Shown: in pieces, positions 24,106 through 37,101 of the stretch
How positions within the stretch are numbered: position 1 is the stretch's first letter
Layout of the letters: every line of letters begins with the position of its first letter
Origin: Budorcas taxicolor
Lineage: Eukaryota; Chordata; Mammalia; Artiodactyla; Bovidae
Length of the DNA: 64,000 nt
NCBI RefSeq assembly: GCF_023091745.1
Contig: NC_068926.1
Span: forward strand, 42,246,001 to 42,310,000
Direction: 5' to 3'
Notes under the pieces: generated by a model
The model's input: the letters and a program-made list of their open reading frames with translations, nothing else
What the model was told of the DNA's origin: nothing
Databases searched by the model: none
Program-made: the position numbers and the translations under genes

Positions 24106-26634
24106 GGTTGTCTTAGGTGGTTCAGTCCCTAAGTCATGTGCGACTCTTTGTGACCCCATGTTCTATAGCTTACAAGGCTCCTCTGTCCTCCACTATCTCC
24201 CAGAGTTTGCTCAAAGTCATGTCCAGTGAGTCACTGATGCTCTGTAACCATCTCATCCTCTGCCACCGCTTTCTCCTTTTGCCTGCAATCTTTCCCAGCA
24301 TCAGGGTCTTTTCCAGTGAGTTGGCTCTCTGCATCAAGTGGAAAGTATTGGAGCTTCAGCTTCAGCAAACAGTCCTTCCAATGAATACTCAGGATTGATT
24401 TCCTTTAGGATTGACTGAATTCATCTCCTTGCAGTCCAAGGGACTCTCAAGAGTCTTCTCTAGCACCACAATTCAAAAGCCTCAGTTCTTCAGCATACAG
24501 CTTTCTTTATGGCCCAATCCTCACATCCATACATAACTATGGAAAAACCATAGCTTTGACTATATGGACCTGTCTCAGCAAAGTTATGTCTCTGCTTTTT
24601 AATACACTGTCTAGGTTTGTCATAGCTTCTCTTCCAAGGAACATATGTCTTTTAATTTTCATGGCTGGTCACAGTCCACAGTAATTTTGGAGCCCAAGAA
24701 AGTAAAATATGTTACTGCTTCCAATTTTTTCCCTTTTGTTTGTCATGAAGGAGTGGGACCAAATGCCATGATCTTAATTTTTTTAGTGCTGAGTTTTAAG
24801 CCAGCTTTTTCACTCTCTTCTTTCATACTCATCAAGAAACTCATTAGTTCCTCTGCACTTTCTGAAATTAGAGTGGTATCATCTGCATTTCTGAGGCTGT
24901 TGATTTTTCTCTTGGCAATGTTAATTCCAGCTTGTGATTCATCTAGTCCAGCGTTTTGCATTATGCACTATGCATAGAAGTTAAATAAAGAAGGTGGCAA
25001 TATTTCAAAATTAGGAGAGTCCTAATTTAGAACCAGTCATTGCTTCAAGTCCCGTTCTATCTATTGCTTCTTGACATCCATACAGGTTTCTCAGGAGACA
25101 GGTAATCTGGTACTCCCAACTTTTTCAGAATTTTCCACAGTTTGTTGTGATCCAAACTGTCAAAAGTTTTAGCATAGTCAATGAAGCAGAAATAGATGTC
25201 TTTTTCTGGAATTCCCTTGCTTTCTCCATGATCCAACAAACATTGCCAATTTTATCTCTGGTTCTTCTGCCTCTTTAAAACCCAACTTGTCCATCTGGAA
25301 GTCCTCGGTTCACATACTGCTATCATGTGAACTGAGTGCAGTTGTATGGTAGTTTGAACATTCTTTGACATTACCCTTCTTTAGGATTGGAGTAAAACTG
25401 ACCTTTTCCCATCCTGTGATCACTGTTGAGTTTTCTAAATTTGCTGAAATATTGAGTGCAGTACTTTCACAGCATCATCTTTTAGGATTTTAAGTAGCTC
25501 AGCTGGAATTCCATCATCTCCATTAGCGTTGCTTCTAGTAATGCTTCCTAATGTCTGGCTCTAGGTAAGCAATCAAACCACTGTGGTTATCTGGGTCATT
25601 AATGCCTTTTCTTACCACCTCTACTTAATATCTTCTGCATCTGTTAGGTCCATACTGTTTCTGTCCTTTACTGTGCCCACCTTGGCATGACATGTTCCCT
25701 TGGTATCACTAATTTTCTTGAAAAGATCTCTAGTCTTTCCCACTCTATTGTTTTCCTCTTCTTTGTCTTGTTCACTTCAGAAGGCCTTCTTATCTCTCCT
25801 TGGTATTCTCTGGAGCTCTGCATTCTGTTGAGTATATCTTTCCCTTTCTCCTTTGCCTTTCACTTCTCTTCTTCCCTCAGCTATTTGCAAAGCCTCCTCA
25901 GACAACCACTTTGACTTTTTTCATTTTTCTTCCCTTTGCAAAGGCTTTGGTCCCTGCCTGCTATACATTGTTATGAACCTCCATCCATAGTTCTCCAGGC
26001 AGTCTGTCTAGTAGATTTCATCCTTGGAATCTATTCCTCACCTCCACTGTATAATCAGTAAGGGGTTTGATTTAGGTCATACCTGAATAGGCTAGTTGTT
26101 TTCCCTAATTTCTTCAATTTAAGCCTGCATTTTGCAATAAGGAGCTCATGATCTGAGGCACAGTTAGCTCCAGGTCTTGTTTTCACTGACTATATAGAGT
26201 TTCTCCATCTTTAGCTGCAAAGAATATAGTCAATCTGACTTCAGTATTGACATCTGATGATCTCCATAGGTACAGTCGCTTACTGTGTTGTTGGTAAAGG
26301 GTATTTTCTATTACCAGTGTGTTCTCTTGACCAAAGTATGTTTGCCCTCTTTGCCTTTGCCCTCTTCATTTTTCACTCCAAGGCCAAACTTGCCTGTTTT
26401 CCATGTATCTCTTGACTTCCTTCTTTTTCATTTCAATCCCCTATGATGAAAAGGTCATTTTTTTTTTCTTGCTAGTTCTAGAGGTGTTATAGGTCTTCAT
26501 AGGACTGGTCAACTTCAGCTTCTTCAGCATCAGTGGTTGAGGCTTAGACTTGGGTTATTGTGATGTTGAATGGTTTGCCTTGGAAATGAACAGAGATTAT
26601 TCTGTCTTTTTTGAGATTGTACCCAAGTTCTACA

Positions 26635-26868
26635 TTTTGGGGACTTCCCACGTGGCTCTGGTAGTAAAGAATCTGCCTTCCAATGCAGGAGACCTAAGAG
26701 ACATGAGTTCTATCTCTAGTTTGGGAAGATCCCCTGAAGGAAGGCATGGCAACCCACTCCAGTATTCTTGTCCAGAAAATTCTATGGACAGAGAGCCTGG
26801 CAGGATACAGTCCATAGGATGGCAAAGAGTTGGACACAACTGAAGTGACTTAGCACACACACAGAAAC
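26635..26868 (+). repeat. Bov-tA SINE inside BovB
   Basis: This sense Bov-tA ends in a short CA run. The left and right flanks, ctacattttgg and ctgcattttgg, are imperfect copies of one BovB segment, consistent with a target-site duplication. It interrupts the endonuclease region of the old BovB. Confidence 0.88.
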
Positions 26869-27002
26869 TGCATTTTGGACTCCTGTTGACTATGAAGGTA
26901 CTCAATTTGCTCTAAGGGATTCTTGCCCACAGTAGTAGATACAGTAGTCATCTGAATTAAATTCATCAATTCCTGTCCATTTTAGTTCACTTATTCCTAA
27001 GA

Positions 27003-27806
27003 ATCACAAGCTGGAATCAAGCTTTCTGGGAGAAATATCAATAACCTCATATATGCAGATGACACCACCCTTATGGCAGAAAGCAAAGAGGAACTAAAGA
27101 CTGATGAAAGTGAAAGAGGAGAATGAAAAAGCTGGCTTAAAACTCAACATTCAAAAAACAAAGATCATGGCATCTGGTCCCATCACTTCAGGGCAAATAG
27201 ATGGAGAAACAATAGAAAGAGTGAGAGACTTTATTTTCTTGGGCTCCAAAATCACTGCAGATGGTGATTGCAGCCATGAAATTAAAAATGCTTGCTCCTT
27301 GGAAGAAAAGCTATGACCAACCTAGACATTTAAAGGCAGAGACATTACTTTGCCAACAAAGGTCCATCTAGTCAAAGCTACAATTTTTCCAGTAGCCATG
27401 TATGGATGTGAAAGTTGGACTATGAAGAAAGTTGAGCACTGAAGAATTCATGCTTTTGAACTGTAAGGTTGGACAAGACTCTTGAGAGACCCTTGGACTG
27501 CAAGGCGATCCAACCAGTCCATTCTAAAGGAGATCAGTCCTGGGTGTTCATTGGAAGGACTGATGTTGAAGCTGAAGCTCCAATACTTTAGCAACCTGAT
27601 GTGAAAACTGATTCATTAGAAAATATCCTGATGCTGGGAAGGATTGAAGACAGGAGGAAAAGGGGACACGGTTGGATGGCATCACTGACTCAAAGGACAT
27701 GAGTTTGAGCAAGCTCCAGGAGTTGGTGATGGACAGAGAAACCCGGTGTGCTGCAGTTCGTGGGGTCGCAAAGAGTCGGACACGACTGAGCGACTGCACT
27801 GAACTA
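27003..27806 (+). mobile_element. Younger 5'-truncated BovB inside older BovB, opposite strand
   Basis: This is the 3' half of a BovB in sense orientation, ending in gactgcactgaact. A perfect 10-bp duplication, attcctaaga, flanks it at 26993-27002 and 27807-27816. The frame at 27104-27316 carries KAGLKLNIQKTKIMASGPIT and later FIFLGSKITADGDCSHEIK, the RT C-terminal part. It is inverted relative to its host element. Confidence 0.95.
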
Positions 27807-28284
27807 ATTCCTAAGATGTCACTGTTCAATCTTACTATCTCTTGCTTGACCATGTCCAGTGTACCTTGATTCATGGATATAACATTCCAGATTCCTATGC
27901 AATATTGTTCGTTACAGCATCGGAGTTTACTTTCACCAGCTGACACATCCACAATTGAGTGTCATTCCTGTTTTGGCCCAGTTGATTTCATTCTTACTGG
28001 AGCTGTTAGTAATTACCCTCTACTCTTCCCCAGTAGCATGCTGGACACCTTGCAACCTGAGGGGCTCATCCGCTAGCATCATATATTTTTGCCTTTTCAC
28101 ACTGTCTTTGGGGTTCTTTAGGCAAGAATACTGGGGTGGATTGCCATGTCCTTCTCGACTGGATCACGTTTTGTCAGAACTCGTCACTTGACCCATCTTG
28201 AGTGGCCCTGCCTGGCATGGCTCATAGATTCGCTGAGTTGCACAAGCTCCTATGCCATGACAAGGCAGTGATGTTTGAAGGATA

Positions 28285-28385
28285 TATGTGTATAAAGGGT
28301 ATATGAATATATAAATCATTTTCCTGTATACCAGAAACAAATATAACATTGTAAATCAACTATACTTCAATTTTTTAAAAAGATG
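28285..28385 (+). repeat. L1 3' terminus
   Basis: The L1 3' end lies in sense (gtataccagaaacaaatata, then attgtaaatcaactatactt) with a short A-rich tail. Confidence 0.75.
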
Positions 28386-30449
28386 AAGTCTCATGGTGGT
28401 AGCAACTGGTGTTTCCTCTAGCCAAAGCAAAAGCACTTTTTTTTTTCAACTTTACAACAAAACATTTGAAAATTTAAGATATATGTTTATGGACTTGCTT
28501 AGGTCACATGTCCAGCTTTAACACAGTGCCTGTGTCCAGGAAAGAAGACATAATAGGGATTGGATTTGGGACTCACCACTAAAGCCAGGAGTTAGTAGGT
28601 GTGTGATGCTGTGACCAAGGAGAAAGAGGGAGAAAGGAGTGCAGAGCAGAGAGATCATCCTGTCCACCAGAGAGCATAATCCTAATAGAGAAGAAATTCT
28701 ATGACTTTATAGGAGAAACATGCTTTCTCTCATCTTAGAAGCATTTACATTGATGCAATCACTTAAATACTATGTGCTATGATTATAGCCTTCTGTTCAT
28801 TTCAAAGGCTATTCCTTGAACATTGTATAAATTCCGCTCACACCATAAACTCTGGTGCAACAGCATCATTTGCTACCGCAGTACAGCTTGAGAAAAGTTC
28901 AAGGCCATGAAAGTGCTTTGAGGCCCAAATTAACCCTCAACTGCACTAAATACCATCTCTTTTCCCAGCAGTTTTATAACATCATAAATATTTTTGGGTC
29001 TGATATCACTAATGAGTTCCATAAAAGAATTTCTAGCCCACAAACATCCTAGTTCAAATTCTTTTTGGCCACACTAATTAGGTATTTTATGTGACTGTGC
29101 ATGGTTGGACAGCTATTTTTAAAAATTCAATTTAACAAAATTTTATGATGTCCTGACAGAAAGACAAGACTTGTTTTTATTGTCGGTTGGTTTTTGTTTG
29201 TTTTCTTCCTCTCACTAGGCATTAAAAACAGAGCCATGTCTGAGAGATTTTTGCTGCTCCATATGGAAGAATGTAACCAAAAAACATTTTTCTGATGGTG
29301 ACATTAAAGCAGAATTTCAGTTCAAGTACACTCTATTTCACCTAGGTATGAAAAGTACTCACCAAAATGAGGAAACCAACCACCTGAAGCTGCAAAAGTT
29401 AATTTTAAATTTTCACTGTTTATGTAGGTTTTTATTAATTTTGAGAAAGTACTTCAGTCAAATTAGACACAAAAACCTCATTCAGATGCCTCATTCCCCT
29501 TCCTTTTCACTGAAATGCATCACAGAGCGGATGTTAATGACAAGAAGGCTTTTGTTCTTCCTCTTTCAGAAGAATCCTAAAGAAGGAGAACTATTTTCTT
29601 TCTCTCACCTCTAACCCCCTTTGAAATGTTTTGCTGGGTTTTTAGTCCTAGAGGCAGAAGGATGCCCTAGTCCTAGGGTCATATTTAATGGGTTTTGAAT
29701 TAAAGTGTCAAACACTGAAGGGTGTAGTTCTGAAGTTATCGGAAAGTTAAGACTGAAAATGTCTCAACCGTTAGACAATTTCTCTGATGTGAAGGATGGA
29801 GATGGGTTTCTTGTTTACTTCGGATTTATTTTTCATGAGAGTTGTGAGGAATGGGGTTCTTCGCAAGACGTGGGAAAATATGGAAGGGCTTGGGAGCTGG
29901 TAGAAGCCCAAAAGGGGTGGCATGTGAGGACCTGGACAGAGAACCCTAAGCACCACGGCCTTGATGTTGGGCAAAGGTTCTGTGCTCAGGCTCCAGTGGA
30001 AAGATAGAGCTGCTCACAGCATCTGAAAGATCATGCACCTCAGAAAATGGCTTGATGCCCTGGAAACAGGAATTCTTTCTCATATTTGCCAAGCATTGCT
30101 AAGTTCTCCAGTTCACCATCTGAAAGGAGAGGGTCCTCTGAAATAGAAAGTACTGACAAACTTTAATTTCTCACCACCCAGGGGAAATGAGGGCATAGAT
30201 TCAATTAAGTTTAGCAAAATAAGGGCACTACAGACTTTTCTTGTACCTTCTGTTGACTTTAAAAAAATTACACAACAGGAGAGTTGCACGTTAAGTTCTG
30301 TTTGAGGCAAAGTGAGAACTGCAGCCTGGGAGACAGCACCTCAGATAGCTCTGAGAAACTACTCAATAGGCAGGTGGGTACATCAGTATATATGTGATTT
30401 GGGTGAAGGGAGAGTACATGCATTCTAGTACATATTTTTTTTGCAGGAG
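28386..30449. other. Unassigned intergenic sequence
   Basis: I see no gene in this 2 kb. Open frames of 65-100 codons (for example 29705-30007) show no recognisable domain. Confidence 0.5.
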
Positions 30450-30459
30450 GTTTCTACTA

Positions 30460-30880
30460 GCTATGGTGACCCAAGGATGAAAGAGCAGATAAAACCAAGA
30501 AGGGTCTTGGAATGCAGGAATGGAAAAACCAGACCCTTATCATTCTTCCTTTCCCTATGTTGTAACTATTAATGTAACAGTATAACCTGTCTCCCCTCCT
30601 ACCACACAGGGAGGAGGCATTTGCCTTACTCTTCCTCCCACCCAGTATACATGCCTCATCCAATTAGCAAATGACCCGCAAGAACCCTATCCCACTCCCT
30701 GTACCCAGGGTATAAAAGTAAACTAAGACCCCCCATTCAAGGTCAGTTCTCCCTTGAGCTGGCCCGCTGTTCTAACAGCATCTCCCACTCTAATAAACTT
30801 TATTTCTCTCTCATTCTGTCTCATGTCTGGAAATTCTTTTCCAACCCGCACCCAGACCACAGTGCTAGCCATGAGGAACA
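30460..30880 (+). mobile_element. Probable solitary endogenous-retrovirus LTR
   Basis: The layout is that of an LTR: a TATA box (tataaaag at 30711-30718), then about 80 bases later a polyadenylation signal (aataaa near 30793-30798) and a T-rich, C-rich U5-like end. The outer limits are not certain and no internal retroviral sequence adjoins. Confidence 0.6.
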
Positions 30881-30885
30881 GTCAT

Positions 30886-32765
30886 CACCATGAAAGATTT
30901 TAGTGCTTTTCTAGGTATGAGGAGATATAAGAATTGGGCTCACAAAATTGGCTCCTGAAAATATGTAGCTATCTAAGGACTTATTCTGTCATTTTTCCCT
31001 GAGCAAAGAGTGTCTCATTTCTGCTTTCCAAAACTGCTCTTTGCATTTCTGCTCTTTAAGGAGTTCAGGTGTTAATGGTCAGCAGCTGCAGTAGCACACG
31101 ATTTAATCCTTGTAGAGGCAGATGGCAAGTGCCCGTGGCAAGTGCCAATTTGTAGTTGACACTTCCTTACAAGTATAAGTGGAAATCACACTCTCTGTTT
31201 GTTATTTTAACCTTTGTTCAGCACTGCTGTCCAGCTGACACCAACCATCAAAATTCTCTTTGAGTTGCCATTTCCAAATATCAAAAAAATTTCCTTCTTC
31301 AACTTCTAAACAGAAGATAGAAAGAATTCCTTAAAATGCTTCAGTCGACATTAAAGCCCCTTTTAAAGCGGAAACAGAATGAGATGAAGACAGAATTTAT
31401 TGTATTAGGATGACAACCGCCACAGACTCGGGTAGAGGCATCTTTAGAACACTTGCTACCAAGCAGCTTTTAGAGTTAATAAGAGAACAAACCGGTAGGG
31501 AAGAGTCACCAGAGCACAGAAACATTGGACCTTTTCAAGTAACGTTTTCTGCAAATGCAAACATATACAGAAACTAGCCGAACTACTTTGCTTTCCAGTT
31601 ATGATAAAAACAAGGTACAGGAAGAAGGCTAAGGTTAGGTAGAATAAAATTCATACACCTCAAATTTCTCCATAGATAAGCAAGGAAATCGGAGCCTAAA
31701 AGAACCACACATATCCATGGCATTCTTTAAATGGTGTTTCTCTATTTACTATTTGTTATATTTGGTGTAGAAATTTCAAAGCAGCTTTTAAAATCCAACA
31801 GTGTTTCAAAATTATTTTATATTGCCAAAGGAATATGAACAGCAAATCTTGGTTATTAACCTTGAAATTGATTAGTGGAATGGTGGGCGGGATGATCTCC
31901 AGCCTTTATGCTACAATTTAGAACCAAGATATCATTGTTCAGGTAAATAAAATTGTGTTCACACTAGTATGTATTGTTATCTTTCGTGTTGAGTAGTATT
32001 GCTTTATTCCATTAACCCTCAAAGTGCATAAAAAGAAATAGTGTTGTATGCAGGAAGTTCTAAACAGCTATCTTTATTGAGTACTTACTATACGCCAGAT
32101 ACTGCCTCATTCTATCTTCATTGTAACCCTATTCTGCATAATATTATTTTAAAGGGGAACAGTCCTGAAATTTACATCACCCTGATGTAGTAGTAAATGG
32201 CAGACAAAGGATGTAAATATAGATTGTGTCTCATCTCTAAAACCATATGTGACCCACGATTCTACATTTTAAATGCATACTAAAATCATAGTAGTGCTAC
32301 CATGCAGTATCTTTCTTTCATTGCCTTGCTTATTTAACTTATCATAATGCCCTGAAGACCCATCTATATTGATGCTGAATAATATTCCGTTGTCTAGATA
32401 TATGCATGCTTCTTCCTACTATTTCAATCATCACTAACTTGTTCACCACATAATTCTTGAAGCCCTCTGTGCCAGGCAATGTGGTGTTGGCTATACAAAG
32501 ACAAACATGTCAGATATGTTCCTGTTCTTATGAAATTTTTGTTTAATGTTTTCTGATGGAAAGTCAAACATTATCAAGTCTACATAAGTAATGGGAAGAA
32601 GTAGACAGACAGCACTGTCTTTTAATGTAGAGTCATCTGAAAAGTCAATTTAAAGCTGTTATCTAAAGGAATAGAAGAAAGAACCACATCTTTCAACACA
32701 TTTACCAAGTTCAGCTTTGGGGTTCATGTCATTCAAAGGAGCCAGAGGCACACCCCAGGGAAACT
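30886..32765. other. Unassigned intergenic sequence
   Basis: No gene is recognised. The sequence is mixed unique-looking and mildly AT-rich. Confidence 0.5.
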
Positions 32766-32769
32766 GATG

Positions 32770-33390
32770 ATTGCCCCAAGATACCCCAGTGATCAACAAT
32801 AAATTAATGTGTTCACCTAGATGTCCATTGACAGATGAATAGATAAAGAAGCTTCTGTATATATATACCATGGGATATTACTCAGCCATAAAAGGAATGC
32901 ATTTGAGTCAGTGCTAGCAAGGTGGATGAACTCAGAGCCTATTATACAGAGTGAAATAAGTTGGAAAGAGAAAAACATATATTGTCTATTAACACATATA
33001 TATGGAATCTAGAAAGATGATACTGATGAATCTATTGGCAGGGCAGCAACAGAGATGCTGAGAGTCATTGAGGACAGACTTATGGACACAATGAGGGGGG
33101 AGTAGGAAGGAGAAGGTGGGATGATTGGAGCAAGTAGCAAGGAAACATAGTCACTAAGATATGTAAAATAGATAGCCAGTGAGAATTTGCTGTATGACTC
33201 AGGGAACTCAAATCAGGGGTCTGTGACAACCTAGAGATGTAGGATGGGGTGGGAGGTGAGAGGGAGGCTCAAGAGGCAAGAGACATATGTATGCCTATGG
33301 CTGATCCAAGTTGATATATGGCAAAAACCAACACAATATTGTAATTATCCCTTAATTAAAAATAAATAAATTAAGAAAAAATAATACTGT
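32770..33390 (+). mobile_element. L1 3' end (5'-truncated)
   Basis: The end of L1 ORF2 and the 3' UTR lie in sense: ccattgacagatgaatagat, gatattactcagccataaaa, then the ruminant terminus with accaacacaatattgtaatt and an A-rich tail. The frame is broken. Confidence 0.88.
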
Positions 33391-33729
33391 GCTCTTTCTC
33401 CCTGACCACGTAGTTGCAGAATCCCTTTAAAATTCCTTCGTGAAAAGGGAAGAAAACATCAGTGCACAGCTACCTATAAGTAGCCTAAGCAGCTCAGAAT
33501 ATGGCACAGATTTAGTCATATTTACATTGGAAATTCTCCAGATAGCGGGGCTGGGAGAGTGAGTGGTTAAAGGGACAGATTTGTTATTATGTATTGCTAT
33601 TGTTTTCTATTGAGGTGAAAAAGTTGAAAACAGTTAAGGGGTTTTTGAAGCTTGTTGGACAGAATTCCAAGGTGGCATCTGAGGTTAGCAGGGAAGATGC
33701 AGGATGTGTACCATGGCTGCGTTAAGAGA

Positions 33730-34690
33730 CAGGATAGGAGGTCAGAGGAGAGCCTGGGGCCAAAGTGCAACCCATTCTCTAAGACAGAAGCCTTAACCAG
33801 AAGTGAAACAAGTGTGAAGGGGTCAGGGCAAAATCTCTGAAAGAAAGACATAGCCTGAGGACATGACATAAACTGATTAGAACAAAATAGATCCAAGATG
33901 GCGGGGGAGTCAAAAGAATCACAGTTGCTTTTAAACTGTGGTGTTGGAGAAGACTCTTGAGAGTCCCTTGAGGTGCAAGGAGATCCAACCAGTCTATCCT
34001 AAAGGAAATCAGTCCTGAATATTTATTGAAAGGATTGATGCTGACACTGAAATTACAATACTTTGGCCACCTGGTGTGAAGAACTGACTCATTGGAAAAT
34101 ACCCTGATGCTAGGAAAGGTTGAAGGTAGGAGGAGAAAGGAATGACAGAAGATGAGATGGTTGGACGGCATCACTGGCTCAGTGGACATGAGTTTAAGTA
34201 AACTCCGGGAGTTGGTGATGGACAGGGAGGCCTGGCATGCTGCAGTTCATGGGGTTGCAAAGAGTCAGACACAACTGAGCAATTGAACTGAATGGCGAGG
34301 GAGTCAACTTCCACTAGACCTTCAGCCTCATTATATACTCATCTCACACTTCACCTATATGATATGCCCACAGGTGACATGACAGTTCCAAGGCTGACCA
34401 TAAAAGGTCAAAAAGTGAGCAGTGGCTCAATTTCTGGAAATCCTCCCCCCCTTCCCAAAATAATTGGAATGATCCTCCCACTCATTAGCTTATGAAATCA
34501 CCCAGCCCATAAAACTTAGCTACACCACATTTCAAGGCTCTCTCTTGTCTTCTGAGTTGGTCCACCCTCTGTGTGTGGAGTGTGTTTCTTTCTAAATAGA
34601 TCCACTTCTTACCTACCACTTCATCTCTGAGTTCTTTCGAGACAAAGCAAGACCCAATGAGATTCACCAGGAAAAGAAGGTTGGGCAAGA
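33730..34690 (+). mobile_element. Probable ERV LTR split by BovB
   Basis: The right part (34292-34690) resembles a class I ERV LTR: a promoter-like region with cataaaacttag, a U5-like stretch ggtccaccctctgtgtgtgg, and an end with ttctttcgagacaaagcaag. The left part ends at the BovB insertion at 33914. The outer left limit is a guess. Confidence 0.5.
33914..34291 (+). mobile_element. BovB 3' end, 5'-truncated
   Basis: This sense BovB tail runs from the KIEGGRRRGR-type region to aattgaactga. It is flanked by a 16-bp duplication with a single mismatch, atggcgggggagtcaa at 33898-33913 and atggcgagggagtcaa at 34292-34307. Confidence 0.95.
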
Positions 34691-35374
34691 GTTGGATGTT
34701 ATTCAATATCTCCAGTCAGATTCCCTAGAAGCAGAACCTGAACGACAGATCCAAATGCAAGTGATGCATGAAGCTTCCCTCAGGAGAAACCAAGAAGAGA
34801 AAGAAAAGCCAGAGCCAAAAGGGAAAAAGCTGAGGAGAGTGCAACTTCCCCAGGGAGCCCCAGGTTCAATCTGACCCTTCAGGGAATCCTTGGGGAGTTA
34901 GAAATGTAAATCCCATCTCAGAGTGAAGGATCTGGACTTCTTTCATGCACACAATCGGTTCTAGGTTCAGGCTGTCCTGACCAGAAAACACATGAGCTGG
35001 GGGCCCTTTCCACTGATCAGGCCACGTCCGTGTCCAGAGCATCCTCTGAAGCAGGTTTAGCCATGGTCTTTCCACATAAAGACACATCTGAACTGAAAGA
35101 GGGATGCTAGAAACAGATCTGAGAGGATCTGGGAAATGCAGAAGGATCTGCAATAGCACTTGTCAAATTCTCAATAAGTATAAGTGACCAGGAGAACAAT
35201 ATAGGGCAAAGAGGAAGCGGGTGAGAATGAACTGAGCTTCTGGACTAAGATGCCAAGGACATGCCTCCCTGCTCAGGGCTCAAAGCATGGTCATCCCCAT
35301 GGAGGCAGGTATTGTGCAAGAAAGGCCCAGGACTGAATCCCAGAGGCAACAAAGATGCTGAGTAAGGATACCCA
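34691..35374. other. Unassigned intergenic sequence
   Basis: I recognise no gene. A 60-codon open stretch at 34692-34874 is rich in glutamate and lysine and matches nothing I know; part of this region may belong to an ERV or other old repeat. Confidence 0.4.
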
Positions 35375-35940
35375 AGGAGATAGGTAAGGTGGTCTGGTAT
35401 TCCCATCTGTTTAAGAATTTTCCACAGTTTGTTATGATCCACACAGTCAAAGTCTTTAGCATAGTCAGTGAGCAGAAGTAGATGTTTTCCTGGAATTCCC
35501 TTGATTTTTCTATGATCCAACAGATGCTGGCAATTTGATCTCTGGTTCCTCTACCTTTTCTAAATCTAGCTTGTACATATGAAAGTTCTTAGTTCCCGTA
35601 TTTCTGAAGCCTAGCTAGAAAGATTTTCAGAATAACCTTGAAAGCATGTGAAATGAGTGAAATTGTACAGTAGTTTGAACTTTCTTTGGCTTTGCCTTCC
35701 TTGGAATTGGAATGAAAACTGACCTTTCCCAGTCCTATGGGCACTGCTGAGTTTTCCAAATTTGCTGACATATTGACACAGAACTTACACAGCATCATCT
35801 TTTAGAATTTTAAGTAGCTCAGCTGGAATTCCATCACTTCTACTAACTTTGTTGGTAGTTATGCTTTCTAAGGCCCACTTGACTTCACACTCCAGGATGT
35901 CTGGCTCTAGGTGAGTGACCATCTTGGTTATCCAGGTCAA
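35375..35940 (-). mobile_element. BovB RT fragment (antisense)
   Basis: This is an internal BovB piece in antisense covering the reverse transcriptase start. The minus-strand frame carries LLLTDYAKDFDCVDHNKLWK, the BovB equivalent of RT motif A. It lacks both element ends. Confidence 0.88.
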
Positions 35941-36544
35941 AGAGATAAAAATCCAGAAAGACAATAAGCAATCACTATACTGATAAAGGAAATTGTTAAA
36001 GGGTAATTCCCTTTGTCACAATTCTATTCAGCCAGTATGTCAGGCAGGAGCAAAAGATGAACAATAGATGATTAAGGGTTAAATGGGGGTGAATCTTCTG
36101 ACTCATTCAATTTATTTGATTTGTTGTCAAAATCATTTTCCCAATCCAGGAATATAGTTTATTGCCATATATTGAGTATAATTCCCGGTATGTATATACA
36201 GGAATATATATGTGTATATATATAGTTCCCAATATGTATACTGTATATATAGTAGGTCCTCATTTGTTACTTATTTTAAGGGAATCTGAATTAGAATTGG
36301 GCTCTGAGTAGAAGCTAGCACTAAATAGTTACAGAGTGGTGTCTCCAGCAGCCACCATAAGCCCCTAGGACCAAGGTGCAAGCCAAATAGACACAGAATA
36401 AATCTTTGGGAAAAATTTGAAATAGGCTCCCCAGATGAGACCTCAAAGTTTTCGGATCTGAGAACTTCTTAAGACTGCTATTCATTCTAGACTACTTGAA
36501 AGGAAAGTGTTGTCTTGTAATTGGGTTAATGGAAACTTCACCCA
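35941..36544. other. Unassigned intergenic sequence
   Basis: The sequence is AT-rich with a TA/GTATA-rich patch around 36180-36250. No gene is seen. Confidence 0.5.
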
Positions 36545-36548
36545 CCGC

Positions 36549-36745
36549 AGTTCAGTTCAGTTCAGTTCAGTTGCTCAGTCGTGTCCGACTCTTTGCAACC
36601 CCATGGACTGCAGCACCCCCAGGTCTCCCTGTCCATCACCAACTCCCTGAGCTTACTCAAATTCATGTCCATTTAGATGATGATGCCAACCAAACATCTC
36701 ATCCTCTGTCATCCCCTTCTCCTCCTGCCTTCAATCTTTCCCACC
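36549..36745 (-). mobile_element. BovB tail (antisense)
   Basis: The last 200 bases of BovB lie in antisense with the typical (TTCAG)n terminus at 36549-36570. Near-identical cccaccgcag (36541-36550) and cccaccacag (about 36738-36747) flank it and may be the target-site duplication. Confidence 0.88.
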
Positions 36746-36862
36746 ACAGAAGGGGTTAAATAAATCTAAGGCCAGAAATGCTGATGACCACTGAGGTGAT
36801 GTCTTAGAAGCATCCTCACTGGAAGAGAGCCACACAGCAAAGTTCATTCATAAAATAGAAGT

Positions 36863-37090
36863 AGGATGAATAGATGTAGGCTATTATATATGGATGGATA
36901 AGCAAGGTCTTACTGTATAGCACAGAGAACTCTTCAGTATCCTGTGATAAATCACAATGGAAAAGAATCTGAGAAGAATGCTTATATATATATATAACTG
37001 AGTTACTCTGTTGTACAGCAGAAATTAATACAACACTGCAAATCAACTATATGCCAATAAAATTTAAAAATAAAAATTACAAAAATAAAT
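36863..37090 (+). mobile_element. L1 3' end, 5'-truncated
   Basis: A 228-bp L1 terminus in sense (cagcagaaattaatacaaca, then atgccaataaaattt) ends in an A-rich tail. A perfect 11-bp duplication, aaaatagaagt, flanks it at 36852-36862 and 37091-37101. Confidence 0.92.
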
Positions 37091-37101
37091 AAAATAGAAG
37101 T

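Larger units (their letters stand above)
24110..28270 (-). mobile_element. Near full-length decayed BovB LINE
   Basis: This old BovB copy is in antisense. The plus strand shows its tail (24115), C-terminal and RT regions (24300-25560), linker (25560-26100), endonuclease (26150-27000, resuming after 27816) and 5' region (to about 28270). Minus-strand fragments include AGINIAKRKINSLRNADDTT (RT) and IYFCFIDYAKTFDSLDHNKL (RT). Many stops and indels make it inactive. It is broken by a Bov-tA (26635-26868) and by a second BovB (27003-27806). Confidence 0.92.

Noticed and set aside
29705..30007. 100-codon plus-strand frame as a small gene
   Set aside because: I see no domain, promoter, splice context or homology that I can recall, and its length is within chance expectation for 64 kb.
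36549..36575. Tandem TTCAG repeats as a satellite or CRISPR-like array
   Set aside because: They are the normal BovB terminus, also seen at 37855 and 48235. No regular repeat-spacer array exists in the window.
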